The notes beneath the pieces were generated by a model. It did no database searches. It saw only the letters and a program-made list of their open reading frames with translations, and was not told where the DNA came from. From assembly GCF_000471905.2 (NCBI RefSeq), contig NW_006494931.1, forward strand, positions 1,057,253 through 1,121,252: DNA of 64,000 nucleotides, in the 5' to 3' direction. Within the stretch, counting starts at the first letter, position 1; every line of letters begins with the position of its first letter. The stretch comes from Amborella trichopoda (lineage: Eukaryota > Streptophyta > Magnoliopsida > Amborellales > Amborellaceae). Position numbers and translations under genes: made by a program. Of the stretch, positions 1-11,880 are shown piece by piece.

Positions 1-83
1 TTGGACAACATTACTACGGAATCGAACCTGTACATTGACTAGGAGACAGTTATTGTTGAGATTGGGGTTCCACGGGCCTTTTA

Positions 84-296
84 TTGCCCACTATGAGGGA
101 GATCGAAACAGGCCAGCATCTGTTCTTTGACTGCAGATGGAGTCAGGATTTGTGGCGGAAGACACTGTACCCGGAGGACAATCTAAAGGAAAATTGTGTC
201 AAGCGGCCAGCATCAGAAGAAGAAGAAGAGGAGACCTGCGAAGAGGATGTGGACGACGATCCCAGCAGTTACGTGCTGAAAGGGAGAGAGAAGTAG
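84..296 (+). pseudogene. LINE zf-RVT remnant (fragment)
   Basis: The translation contains GQHLFFDCRWSQDLW at about residues 10-24. This resembles the HLFFxCxxSxxVW signature of the zinc-binding region (zf-RVT) at the 3' end of plant L1-type LINE polyproteins. After about residue 35 the reading turns into acidic low-complexity residues unlike that family, so only some 80-100 bp look LINE-derived. No RT or endonuclease lies upstream because the window starts here. The rest of the element may lie outside the window or be lost. Confidence 0.4.
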
Positions 297-1246
297 AGAG
301 AATTGGGTGAGAGTTTTTGGTATGGGTCCATATTTTGGACCCGTAGGTAGGGTCCAGATCCAATGAGTGATGCCCGAACAGTCTTGAGTCCGAGTATGGC
401 TATACCCCACCCAATGGGTACCGGACTCATACATATTATATGTTTAATTTTAATTTTATTACTTCATATAATATAACTTTTTCTTGCTTCACTCAGCTCT
501 TTTATAGAGTTTACAACCTAGGAATTCTCCACATCTTTTCAATGAGGAATTAATGCCACGCATTATAAGGCATAAAGCAATTACATGGATGGTTTGAAAA
601 TGAAAAGAATATTGATGAAGCAACTAAATGGCAGGCTGGTAGCATGGGGATGAGGCATAAACAAAATATAGAGGTCTGTAGTAATAGTACCCTCTCGGAT
701 ATAGTGTAAATGGTAGGCTAGCATACTGATATAAGGCATAAAGCAATATAGTACCCATACAATTAAATGGCAGGCTGGCAGTGTGGCTGCACATACAGTC
801 AAAAAGTTTTATTGAGTGAGTGGGCATACCTAGTGAGTAGGTGTGTGGCATTCAAAGTAGGGCATTTAAAAAAAAATTCTAAAGAGATAGAGAGAGTGTG
901 TGTGTGGGTGGGATCAATCCCACATCGAAGGATAATAGATTCATAGGATGGTAAGAACTATAAAAAAGGTAGGGTGAGGGAATTTAAAATCAAATACATA
1001 ATATAAGCCTCTGGGGTATAGGTCCGGGTTGTATATTTTTGCACCCTTTAGGTATGGGTCCGAGTATGGGTCTAATGTAGTATTTCGGGTATGTATTAAA
1101 TGGGGGGAGCGAGGCATGACAAGTTGTCAGGCATTAAATGTGGGGAATTTCAATGAGAAACAATGACGGCCATTGAAAATGCCACACTATGTCATGGCCA
1201 TTGAGCGTTTCCAAGCTCTATACGCAGTTAGGCGTATTGCATCCTT
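297..1246. other. Gene-free stretch with imperfect direct repeat
   Basis: No coding region is recognisable. Two blocks (about 569-645 and 733-795) share the phrases AAGGCATAAAGCAAT and AAATGGCAGGCTGG, so an older direct duplication is likely. Phrases around GTATGGGTCC recur near 320-350 and 1050-1070. The short open frames here look random. Confidence 0.35.
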
Positions 1247-1250
1247 TTTC

Positions 1251-1289
1251 ATATATATATCTGTATATATATATATATATATATATATA
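1251..1289. repeat. (TA)n microsatellite
   Basis: A TA dinucleotide tract interrupted once by CTG, immediately upstream of the FAR1-like homology. Confidence 0.9.
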
Positions 1290-2740
1290 ATGTTTGTGCT
1301 TAGCCAAGAAGTGCATGAAAGTAACAATCTTACATTCATTAATCATCATTGTGGAAAACACATTACCAATCTTCAACTCATCATTAAATATTTTAAGAAT
1401 ATGCAATTTGAGAATCCTACATTTTTCTATGCGATGCAAGTAAATGAGAATGGACATTTGACTAGAATCTTTTGAGTGGATGCTAGATCAAGAATGAACT
1501 ATAAGTTTTTTTTAGATGTTGTTGTGTTTGACACAACCTATTTGACAAACAAGTATCAAATCTTTTTACGTCATTCACAGGAGTAAACCGCCACAATCAA
1601 TATGTGTTCTTTTGTTGTGCTTTACTAGTTGATGAAAGTAAAAAGTCATTTGTTTGGCTATTTAACACATGGATTCAAGGGATGTTTGGTCCCCATCGAA
1701 CTTCAATATTCACTGATCAAGATATTGCGAAGGGAACAACTATCAGATGAGTATTTCCAAATAGTCGCCATTCCCTTTGCTTATGGCACATTTTGAAGGA
1801 AGTACCAGAGAAGTTGTCTCATGTGTATGTATAACATGGAGAAAGTTTTAGTGCTGATTTTCCAAATGCATCCATAATTATGAGACAATAGAGGCGCTTA
1901 AATTGCATTGGGAAACAATCATTGGTTGCTACAATCTAAGAGAGAATGAATGACTAATCAAAATGTATGACATTCGCGAGCAATGGGTTCCAACATTCAT
2001 GTGTAACACCTTTTTTTACAACGATGTCTACAACCCAACAAAGTGTGAGTATAAATTCATTATTTGATGCCTAAATGCAATGAGCACTCTAAAAGAATTT
2101 TTTAACAATTAGCACTTGCATTAGATAGTCGGTTTAGAAAGGGGAGAGATGCAAACTTTGAATTAGTTCATAAATATTAGGTTTTAAAGACTTATTTTTT
2201 AATGGAGAAAGAAACAACATGTATTTATACCAAATCAGTGTTTGGTAAATTCTAAGAGGAATTGTAACATAGTATTGAATATGTTACAACATAATCAAAT
2301 GATAGGGAGAGCATTATATTTAATGCCTCAAAATATGATGAAGAGGAGGGTATTCATTGTTAAGTTACATGTATCTGAAATCAAAGCAACTTGTAGTTAC
2401 CAATTACTTGAGTTCGTTGGATTATTTTGTAAGCATATTTTAATTTTCTCATAATGAAAAGCATTTTTAAGATCCCACCTTTATACATCTTGGAGCAATG
2501 GACAAAAAATGCCCAAGAAGGGTGCACAATAGATCAACATGGTCATACAATGCAAGTTGATTTGCGTGAATCCTTAACTGTGCAATACAATGAATTGTGT
2601 AGAAATGCCATAAACTTTGCAGAGAATAGAGCTATATACGAGGAAACATTTCAAGAAGCAATGTATGTTCTTAAAGAGGACTTCAAGAGAGTTGCAATTG
2701 TCAATGAAAATATTGATAAAACATATCAACAAGGCAACCA
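1290..2740 (+). pseudogene. FAR1/FHY3-related (FRS) pseudogene
   Basis: Conceptual translation over several frames gives, in order, phrases typical of FAR1-RELATED SEQUENCE proteins, a plant family derived from a Mutator-like transposase. About 1410-1560 encodes NPTFFYAMQVNENGHLTRIF then VDARSRMNYKFF and VVFDTTYLTNKY. About 1580-1835 encodes CCALLVDESKKSFVWLFNTW, TDQDIAKG and SLCLWHILKEVPEKL (MULE transposase core). About 2370-2445 encodes a SWIM-type finger, CSYQLLEFVGLFCKHIL, in which the second Cys of CxC is Tyr. About 2454-2740 encodes the C-terminal region (YILEQWTKNA and onward). In-frame stops (for example after LTRIF and near 1750) and frame changes show that it is dead. The N-terminal FAR1 DNA-binding domain was not found. 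Family members act as light-signalling transcription factors; this copy cannot. It could instead be an uncaptured MULE transposase remnant. Confidence 0.85.
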
Positions 2741-2741
2741 A

Positions 2742-2955
2742 ATAGATTTGTGTTTTTCCTTTAACCCTTGATAAATCCCAATCGCAACAATATATATCGA
2801 GTCTCAGATAGATGGTATAAATTACCAAAATACCCTTATACGGATATATATCAAGTCTTAGATATATCGAATCCTATGTACGGATCCGGAGTTATCTTTT
2901 TTACTCCACCTTGGCAGATATATTTCCTCAAAATACAAGACATCAGTCCTCAACA
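2742..2955 (-). repeat. Copia 3' LTR, truncated
   Basis: About 214 bp align with 7010-7222, sharing the runs CGCAACAATATATATCGAGT and CAGATAGATGGTATAAATTA. On the minus strand both start TGTT then AGGAYTGATGTCTTGTATT, which sets the right-hand end at 2955. The roughly 190 bp matching 6817-7008 are absent; homology stops at the FAR1-like pseudogene. The two LTRs differ at many sites, so insertion was not recent. Confidence 0.75.
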
Positions 2956-3009
2956 GTCTACATGTTGGCTTGAATTCTGTTGAGCCACCCTGAAGGTACG
3001 CTACTACAC

Positions 3010-4160
3010 CCCCACCTGACATGGGGTGCTTCCCTCACTCTCAACAATGAGAGACATTAAGCAAGTCCAAGCAAAGCTTGAACTTCTCCGTGGCGACCGG
3101 CTTTGTAAGTATATTGCAGGATTGTCATTCGTATGAATTTTCTTCACGTGAATGATTCTTTCTGACACAAGTTCCCTGATCTTGTGATATCTCACATCAA
3201 TGTGTTTTGTCCTTGTATGAAACATTTGATTCTTTGTAAGATTTATGGCACTCTAACTATCACAATGCAACACAGTACCTTCTTGGTCCACCCCCAACTC
3301 ACGAGCCAAACCAGTCGACCAGATTGCCTCCTTTGCAACCTCAACTGCTGCTATGTACTCTGCCTATGTCATCAACAATGCAATCGTGGGTTGAAGCATT
3401 GCCTTTTATCAAATAGGTTCACCTGCTAGTGCGAAGACATACCATATAGTAGACCTTTACTTGTCTAAATCATCAACATAATAGGAATCAACATATCCCA
3501 CCAGTTCTGTAGAGCTTCTCTTCCTGCTGAACATAATTTCGAGATCTAACATCCTGTTCAGATATATGAAAATCTACTCAATAGCATTCCAATGCTCCCT
3601 TCCAGGATTACTCATGTATCGATTAACGACACTGACAGCAAGAGATAAATCTGGCCTGCTACAAACCATAGCATACATGAGGCTTTCGACTTCGCTAGCA
3701 TAGGGCACCAAAGACATTTGCTCTATCTCCTCATCCGTAGTGGGACACTACCGTTCAGATAACTTGAAATGACATGCCAATGGAGTGCTTACTGATTTGG
3801 TCTTTTCCATGTTGAAACGCTCAGCACTTTTTCAACATACATTTTCTGAGGTACTCATAATTTACTTCTTGGATAGTCAATCCGCACCATAAAAGAGTCG
3901 AAACACTTGTACCACTGCCTAAGAGATTGCTTAAGACTATAAAGCGATCTCTTGAGCAAGCAAACTTGTTCTTCCTTTCCATGCACCTTAAAGCCTTCAG
4001 GTTGCTCCATAAAGATTTGTTCCTCCAAATCACTATGAAAAAACGATGTCTTTACATCAAGATGTTCTAGCTCCAAACCAAACATGGTTACTAAAGCAAG
4101 CAATAGCCTTATTGAAGTGTGCTTGACAACCGAAGAGAATATTTCATTGTAGTCCATTCC
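3010..4160 (-). pseudogene. Copia reverse transcriptase-RNase H relic
   Basis: Minus-strand translation of 4157-3855 gives the first half of a Copia RT (LELEHLDVKTSFFHSDLEEQ, QPEGFKVHGKEEQVCLLKRS, LYSLKQSLRQWYKCFDSFM). It then runs almost directly into the RT/RNase H connection (KMYVEKVL, VNRYMSNPGREHWNAI) near 3840-3580. The segment that should hold the catalytic YVDD box is absent, indicating an internal deletion. RNase H follows (EYIAAVEVAKEAIWS, HTRTKHIDVRYHKIRE, VKKIHTNDNPA, 3370-3110). Several frameshifts and stops are present. It cannot encode an active enzyme. Confidence 0.88.
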
Positions 4161-4345
4161 CTCATTCTGGGTGTAGCCCTTTACTACGAGCCTAGCCTTG
4201 AATCTCTCACATTCCTTTTCTGTTGCTGCCTCTTTCTTCCGAAAGATCCACTTGAACCCAATCGCTTTACTTTCCTTGGTCCTCTTGACAAGCTCTCAAG
4301 TCTTGTTCTTTTCAGATACTCCATCTCTTCCATCATGGATGTCAT

Positions 4346-5683
4346 TCATTTATCACTCTGTGCATCACTTAGAGTATCTTTGAAGGAGTCGATTTCCTCA
4401 GTACCAACAGTTAGAGCAAAAGTTACCATGTCTTCAAAGTCGTATCTCACAGGGGTTTTGTAAACATGTTTTTTTCTGCCTTTTGCCAGACTGTAAGGTT
4501 TACCATGTGATTGTTGTTGTTCTGGTATGCTGCTAGATGATTTTTCCTCTTCTGATATTTCAGACTCTTCTAGCTCCACCTAGACTATCGATCTTTCTCC
4601 ATCACTTTCATCTACTTGCACTTTGTCATCTTGCATGTTGATTGACTTCATCATGTGAGATTCATCAAACACAACATCCATGCTAAGCACAACCTTATGT
4701 GAAGTAGGATCACAAAGCTTGAATCTCTTCACTCTCTTCTCAAAACCGAGAAAGATGCATTGCTTAGACTTAGAGTTTAATTTGGAACGTTTCCCACTTT
4801 GCACATGGACATAGGCTGGACATCCGAAGATCCTCAGCATATAGTAATCTACCGGCTTTCCTGTCCACTTCTCCTCAATCAATCGTTGTAGATGGTGACC
4901 TATTAACAATGAAATAAGTCATGTTAACTGCTTCTGTCCAGAAATAGTTATTCAAATCTGCATTCAATCTCATACTACGAGCTCTTTCCAAAAGAGTCGT
5001 GTTCATCATCTCAGCCATACCATTTTGCTGAGGAGTTTCTAGTGTAGTAAAGTGACGTACAATCCCCTCTTCTTTACAAAATTCTTAAAATTCTCTAGAC
5101 TTGTACTCTCCTCTATTATCTGATCTCAAGCATTTCAGTTTCTTTCATGTCTTCCTTTCTACCTCTGCTTTCCGTTGTTAAAACTTCTTGAATGCGTCAC
5201 TTTTGTGTTTCATGAAGTAGACCCAGACCTTTCTTGAGTAATCGTCAATGAAGGTAATGAAGTATTCTGCCCCACCATCAAATTTGATTAGTAAATGCCC
5301 TCATACATCAGTGTGTATATAGTCTAGTATATCTTTGCTCATATGAATGCAATTTTGAATCTAATCTTGCACTGTTTATCGAAAATACAGTACTTACAGA
5401 AATCCAGTTTATAGGATCTGACACTGATCAAAAATTTTCTTTTATGAAGTTCTATCATACCTCGTTCACTCATATGCCCTAAACGCATATGCCCCAGATT
5501 TGTGTCACTTGTGTTGGACTCAACATCTGTGGTTATAGAAGCTCCGCCTGTAACTGTATTCCCAATCAACCTATATAGGTTCCCAGTCATCTGACCTTTC
5601 ATGACTACCATAGATCCCTTACTAACTTTGAGGACTTCACCTGTTGTTGTATACTTGCAACCATTCAAATCAAAAGACCCCAT
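4346..5683 (-). pseudogene. Copia integrase relic
   Basis: 5683-5339 encodes the GAG-pre-integrase zinc region (HMRLGHMSERGMIELHKRKF, then KYCIFDKQCK). 5300-4910 carries the integrase core in broken frames; a minus-strand reading includes RSDNRGEYKS, TTLETPQQNGMAEMMNTTLL and ERARSMRLNADLN. 4909-4580 is the C-terminal part (GKPVDYYMLRIFGCPAYVHV, CIFLGFEKRVKRFKLCD, VVFDESHMM). 4579-4346 is a Ser/Glu-rich linker to RT. Frames change between the three parts. Copia integrases insert element cDNA into the host genome; this one is inactive. Confidence 0.85.
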
Positions 5684-5914
5684 AAATATTAAGTTTTTCT
5701 TTAATTATGGGACATATCTCACATCTGATAAGGTTCGTACTATCCGATCAAACATCTTGATTTTGATAGTTCCTATTCCAATGGTCTTGCATATTGCATC
5801 GTTCGTCATTAGAACAGACCCAACAGTATATGATTTATAGGTTTCGAACAGTTTCTATTTGGACACATATGAAAAGAATAATCAGAATCTAAAATCCAAG
5901 AATCAGTAAATTGA

Positions 5915-6720
5915 TTATATATAGAGAAGATGTTCATCATCTCCGTCAGAACTATCGGTCACGCTAGATTCATCAGATGTTTTTCTTATTTCTTTTCTCT
6001 TTATATCATCATTTTTTTTCAGGCAGTCTCTCTTCATATGACCTTCTTTTTTGCAGTAATAGCAAATAAAATTGCCCTTCCCCTTTGATTTTGAACGACT
6101 TCTGCTTCTAGACCTACTTTGATTTAATCTGTCCCTTTCATGATTCTCTTTGTATTTTTCAAAGAAACTTTCTCCTTGAGATTTAATAATGCTAGTCTTC
6201 TTCCTTGTCTCGTTTGACATAAGAGTAGTAGTAACTTCGTCTGTCTCAAGAGTCTCCTTCCCGTAAAGGAGAGTTGTAACCAAGTGATCGTATAATCTTG
6301 GAAGCAAAGCTAACAGAAGTAGGGCCTTGTTTTTATCCTCGATTTCGACATCAAGGCTTGTTAACTGGCTTATGATCTGGTTGAACTCACTGAGCCGTTC
6401 AAGCAGATCTGTGCCTTCTTTCATTTGAAGAGAATACAACTGCTTCTTCAAGAACAATTTGTTTGTCAGAGATTTCGTCATGCAGATACTCTCGAGTTTT
6501 GTCCAAACCTCTAAAGCAGTTTCGAGATCCACCACATAACACAAGGCGCATCTGAGAGATTCAGACGAATCGCACATACCGCATTTTCCTCCATCCCTTG
6601 CCACTCTTCATCGTCCATCTTTGCTAGTTTCTTCGATTTCCCTAGCAAAGCCTTAGACAGATCTTGTTGTATCAAAAGATCATTCATCATTCTTCGTCAA
6701 CGGGTGAAATTGCTCTTTCT
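5915..6720 (-). pseudogene. Copia gag relic (UBN2 domain, CCHC knuckle)
   Basis: Minus-strand 6604-5915 encodes ALEVWTKLESICMTKSLTNK and LDVEIEDKNKALLLLALLPR, typical of the Copia gag (UBN2) region, then an Arg/Ser-rich stretch and a perfect knuckle CYYCKKEGHMKRDC. The true N-terminus lies upstream in another frame (6690-6540: LLIQQDLSKALLGKSKK, then DEEWQGMEENAVCAIRLNLS). A frameshift near 6545 therefore separates the two halves, and a stop lies near 6700. Gag would form the cytoplasmic particle that packages element RNA. Confidence 0.88.
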
Positions 6721-6816
6721 ATTAAACTTTGCAATGTCATACTTGACACTGGAGCCCTTTTTCCTGTCATCGTGGTAGCAAACCCCAGAACACGGAATAA
6801 TCTTGTAGCCCCAATT

Positions 6817-7222
6817 TGTAGAAACTAAAAATAATCCACGAAAACAAGAAAGAAAAAGCAAACACAAAAGAAAGAGACAACCAACCACAACGCAAAGATA
6901 TACGTGGTTCGGCAACGTGCCTACATCCACAAGAGATTAGAGCTTCTTTACTGGCAATGAAAATAGGGTTACAATTCGATCTCTTCCTCACGCTCTCTGT
7001 TTTTATCGATCTGTGTTTTTCCCTCAACTCTTGATAAACCTCCAATCGCAACAATATATATCGAGTCTCAGATAGATGGTATAAATTACCGAAATACCTT
7101 TGTACGGATATATATCAAGTCCTAGATATATCGAATCCCATGTACGGATCCAAAGTCATCTTTTTTACTCCATCTTGGCAGATATATTTTCTCACAATAC
7201 AAGACATCAATCCTTAAAACAC
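6817..7222 (-). repeat. Copia 5' LTR
   Basis: The boundaries are set by TG...CA ends on the minus strand: TGTTTTAAGGATTGATG at 7222 and ...TTTCTACA at 6817, about 406 bp. The right half matches the truncated 3' LTR. It carries TACGTGGTTCGGCAACGTG, a phrase common in plant Copia LTRs. Confidence 0.65.
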
Positions 7223-8870
7223 ATCAATCTCAAAGAACAATATCACATAAGGAAGAAAAGGAAACGAAGCAATCAATCATAGAGGGAAAGAGAAGAGAGA
7301 AGAGAGAGAGAGTTAATGAGTAAGTTTTATCTTCTCAAAGAAAACAAAATTAGATATATGTATACAATCAACTATTCACATCTAATCTTATTGGCACATT
7401 AAGATCCTGAATCTCTTAGCAAAATTCAACAATATATAAACATTAGATAAATGAATATAGCTGGGATTTTCCGATCAAAATTAGTAAAAAAAAAATACTT
7501 TACGGGCTTTGAGGCAAAACAATTTCAACAGATTATTCGTCCAATTTGATCTCCTTCATGTTAATCAATACTACTTCAAATTGATCAATTTTCTCACAGA
7601 CAAAAGTTCAAACATTATAAGGACATGTAATGATAGATCAAGGCACAATAACTAATGATACAATGATCAAAATATAATAGAACATTATTTTCATTTCTCT
7701 GATGTGTGAACAACAGATAAATGATATAATTTGATGAAGAGGTTTGGAGATAATCTATACTAGATTGGATCACAACATTCTAATCAAATTTGTTTATCAC
7801 CCAGTAGTAATTTCATCTAAAAATAATAAAAAGGATAGCACTTAAACTGATAACATAATGCTCGTTATATGTTATAAAACATGGCAGCAAAGTAGTTCAT
7901 TTTTTTATAGTTCAACCTTGCTGGAAATATATTGCCAATGATACGGCAACCATTTTCATTAAAAAATCATTAAGAAATTAAGATTAAAACTTCATATTTA
8001 TTGGGGTTTTCCGTTGAGAAAAACTAGTAGAAAAACGCATAAATTAGATCGAAATAATGGTTCAATTTATAGTTGGATCTTGCTGTAAATTTATTTATGA
8101 ATGTTGTCAATCAATTTAATGTCATAATCAGTAGGATCAATGGAATATTCATCGCTGAACTTCGAGGAATTTTTTTAACCCTATGAGACATCCAAGATTT
8201 CACATTTGATGGCTGAGGGTAATTGTAATCTCTTTGTATTAAAAATGAATGATCTTATAATATATAAACCCTTTTAAAAATCGCGGCGATTTCCTTGTTA
8301 TATTGTTGGTGCCTTTTATTTTGAATTACTTTTCTGACCCATATACCATCTTTTTTTTTTTCTTTTTCTTTTTTTTATAATCAAAAGTAGACCTTCTTGA
8401 TTGTTTTTGGCTCCTCTATGAGATATATACTCATAATTTTCTCCCTTTTTTTTTTTTTGCGATCTAAGCCCATGTATGACAAAATGAAAAGATCAAAATT
8501 GTGGAGGTTTTGAACGCTTTACTTAAGTATGATTTAAATCTATGTATGCCAGATTTGAAACAATTTTTCAAAACAATTGATTTAAAACAAATTTTAAATA
8601 TGATTTCAATCATTGTATTTCTTAAATGATTGTTTTGTTCTTTAAAAAAGATCATTTTTTTATCTCAGTGGTCACTAAAACTTTGATTTAATATAAATTT
8701 AAATTCATTAGTTTGTTGGTTGTTCAAAAACTTAATCTAATCGGATCTAAATCAATTTTTTACTTTGGTTTTTCACTTTCAAAATGTACAATAACACCGT
8801 TCATTTAAAACTTTTCTCTGGAGTTTTATAATTGAATTAAATCAAATTTTAAATGTTTTGGAAGTTTTGG
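7223..8870. other. AT-rich intergenic sequence, no gene seen
   Basis: Only random short frames and a short GA tract (about 7280-7312) are visible. 8180-8240 weakly resembles one end of the MITE family best seen at 35441-35640. Poly-T runs occur near 8350-8380 and 8447-8459. Confidence 0.5.
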
Positions 8871-9245
8871 ATCAAAACACTTGATTAAAGGGAAATTTAT
8901 TAACAAAAAAACGTAAACTACCATTATTTAAGTTTAAGAAAAATTTGAAGAAAAAATCCCAAATTATTTTTGAAGTTTAAAAGTATCCCTTACATTCATT
9001 TTACACTCAAGTCCTACATTTGATAATGTCTAATTTTATTTTAAAAATTTAAAAATCAAAACACGTGATTAAAGGGAAACATATCCCAAAAAAAATAATT
9101 TACGATATCTTTCACCCATTATTTAAGTTTAAAGAAAATTTAAGGAAAAACTCCCATTTTATTTTTGAAGTTTAAAAGCATCCCTTATATTTTGCATTTT
9201 AAACTCGAGTCCTACTTTTTGAAAATGTATAATTTTATTTAATTT
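8871..9245. repeat. Tandem duplication, about 184-bp unit
   Basis: The phrase ATCAAAACAC-TGATTAAAGGGAAA starts at 8871 and again at 9055. Both copies continue through TTATTTAAGTTTAA, TTTGAAGTTTAAAAG and TCGAGTCCTAC/TCAAGTCCTAC. The copies have diverged by perhaps 15-20 percent. Function unknown. Confidence 0.75.
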
Positions 9246-10742
9246 TAATATATTATATCACACTCAATACTTCTCACAATCACACATGTAGAAAATACAA
9301 AAAAAAAAAATTGAAAGACATACAATTATCAAAATATTTTTGAATTTTGTGAGCACAATTTGGATAATTTTTATTATTGAATTATTTTTGTTTTATATTG
9401 AGAAGTATGGAACCCCAAATTTGAGCTTAATCTGATTATAGAGATAAAATTAAAACTTAAATATAGATATATAAAAGTGGGACTTGTCCGACTATATTTA
9501 AATTTTAAAATAAAATAGGTTTCTTGTGTAAATTTCCTTAAATTTAATTTCAAAAGGCTCATGTCTAACCTAGAAATTTCATCTAAGGAAAAATATAATT
9601 CTAAGGAGGAGCACTTTTCAATTTTTCCCTTAGGGAAACCATGACTTCTACTTTTATAAATTCAAGATATTAGTTTGCCCCTACTTTTATAACCATGACT
9701 TCTGCTTTTTTTTTTTTTTCTTTGTTTTTTCTTTTCTAGGTTAGTCTCTATTTTTTATTTTTTCTTTTTTTTATCTGTACTAGGTTGGTCTCTAGCTTGA
9801 GTACATCATATGCCAAAAATTTGGGATCGATAAAATACTCGCAGTTAAGGTTTTTACATAGAGGGTAGGCCGCACAATAAAGCTCAAAGAGCATGGAACA
9901 ACTAATGCTGGAAAATTAACCTGGAAGGAGGGCCAACTTTTGAAAGTACCCTCGAGAACTTCCAATATATTATAAGTGTTGTTTTGCAAAAATTTTAAAA
10001 TAAATATGGACCATTTTTAAATTAAATTTAAAAATGTATATAATGTTAAGTAGTTAGTAGACACTTTTTATCGATTTCCCTTGACTTAAAATTAGTTTTA
10101 AATGAATTTTTGAAATTATTTTGGTATAGAAAGGTCGAGCAGAACCAGAAGATTGATTATTTTGAAATAGACCTTGATTTTTTTGTGAGAAACAAGAGGG
10201 TTTGTGAATACATTTCCCAAACAAAAGATTGATTTTTTTAAAAAAACTAATTTTCTATGCAAAAAATAAAACATAAACTAACCCATCCCGAAACTATTTA
10301 AGTCCAAGTCCCTGTATTTCACTGTAGATATTTCGGGATGTATGCTATTTAGATCTCTCTCTCTTTAGAGAGACCAATATTATGTCATATTTGATATGGA
10401 GGATGGAGAGAAAGCAAACCCGACTATAGCACAAAGCTTCACCCGAAAAGCCTCGTGCCCTACACGTGAAAATAAGTTGGCCCCCCACTGTACCTTAAAT
10501 AAACCATAGTTATCGAGACTTGACCGAACCGATGATCTGACCAGTCAGACTATTTATATGTGCCTTAGTCTCATCCGTTGTAAGAATTAAATTTGGTAAA
10601 CAAAACCAAGACAAAGCCAATATTTGATCAATTTTGATCGGTTTGACTAGTCGGTTTTAACGGTTCAAATGCTAAACAAAGAGGACAAATTCTTTTTCTA
10701 ATATATTATATATTTTTTAACTATTATGCATAATTTTTTAAT
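9246..10742. other. AT-rich intergenic sequence, no gene seen
   Basis: No recognisable coding or RNA gene. 10500-10690 contains phrases such as GACTTGACCGAACCGATG and GATCGGTTTGACTAGTCGG, like common plant dispersed repeats with gaaccgg-type motifs, but no ends can be assigned. Confidence 0.4.
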
Positions 10743-10939
10743 GAGTAATGATCTTATGAGACCCTCCCACACCATGTGAGTAGAACTTCAAAAGATCACT
10801 ATTAAATTTGGCACAGCTATATAAAAAAGTCAAGTCACATACTTATGTGATAATTTTTCTAGAGATCTGTGCCAAATTTAATAGTGATCCTTTGAAATCT
10901 TACACATGGGTGTGGAAAGGTCTCATAAGATCATCACCC
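10743..10939. mobile_element. Mutator-type foldback MITE, family 1 copy 1
   Basis: A 197-bp element with terminal inverted repeats: the left end begins GAGTAATGATCTTATGAGAC and the right end read backwards begins GGGTGATGATCTTATGAGAC. It is flanked by an exact 9-bp duplication TTTTTTAAT (10734-10742 and 10940-10948). The inverted similarity continues inward, so the whole unit can fold back. A 9-bp target duplication is the hallmark of the Mutator superfamily. No coding capacity. A second copy lies at 36037-36236. Confidence 0.88.
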
Positions 10940-11229
10940 TTTTTTAATATATTTTAAAATCCAATCAAAACCGTTCATCCCACAATTTTTACTGGATTAA
11001 ACCTCCTCATCTATTTGATGTCCTAATAATAGTTCTAAGATTATGATATTTGTAAGGTTGTTGAGGTCCCGGATCCTTAATCTCACAGTGTTTGCTTGAC
11101 CATTTCTTAGTATCCCTAGTTTCAAGCCCCTTTGAAAGGGTTGCATTATTCAAAAGATGGTGACAACTATGGCTATTGAAAACATTGAAAAAAATTATTA
11201 AGATAACTTGTCTCAATATTATGTTGAGA

Positions 11230-11440
11230 CTTTCTTCTTACTATTTGGTCTTTCTTTTTTTTCAATTGCATAATATAAGACTATTTATTTTTAATACATA
11301 GAGGTCACAATCAATTCTAACCATTGGATATCAGTTTAAGAAATTTTATTTTAGACTTTGTGTCCATTCAGTGACACACCCTCAAATACCCAATTTCACA
11401 TCTAATGATGAATAAGATTTATAACTTCCTTGTACTAAAA
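11230..11440. mobile_element. MITE family 2, diverged copy
   Basis: Contains ATACATAGAGGTCACAATCA near its left end and AATTTCACATCTAATGATGA then TTATAACTTCCTTGTACTAA near its right end. The ends are roughly inverted copies, matching the layout of the better copies at 13210-13437 and 35441-35640. The exact ends are unclear. Confidence 0.5.
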
Positions 11441-11880
11441 AAAAAATAGTTTTATTGCTGTCACACCCCAAGAATTTATAATACTGATATTCTTGAGATG
11501 TGGCAGTCAAAACATATATATACATCTCTTTTTAGGAAAAATTTACAATGGTGAATTTTTAAAAAGTAACAAAAGAAAGTTTAAGCACAACTTCAATATC
11601 TTCCCAAAGTTGATCCTGACGAGCACTCAAATGAAACCGCAGTATCCTGAAAAATGTTTATCATAGTTTGATGAGTTTGGTTACTCAGTAAGTGATCATC
11701 ATAATCCTAAAAATAATCATGATTGAAAGATATCAATATTTTCCAAGATGAAATCTATTAACAGAAATGCATCAACAGTTTCACTTTCAATAAATGCATA
11801 ATTAAGTATAATCCAAGTAATTGAAATGCTTATAACACTTTTAACGGCAGTGCATAATTCAAAGGATTTCACAAAATACC

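Larger units (their letters stand above)
2742..7222 (-). mobile_element. Degenerate Ty1/Copia LTR retrotransposon
   Basis: Read on the minus strand, the order is 5' LTR (7222-6817), gag with a CCHC knuckle, GAG-pre-integrase and integrase, reverse transcriptase, RNase H, then a truncated 3' LTR (2955-2742). This gag-INT-RT-RH order defines Ty1/Copia. Frameshifts and stops occur in every domain. No normal tRNA-iMet primer site is seen after the 5' LTR: the sequence there reads AATTGGGGCTACAAG, unlike TGGTATCAGAGC. The outer part of the 3' LTR is missing, so no target-site duplication can be tested. The element is non-autonomous and old. Confidence 0.9.
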
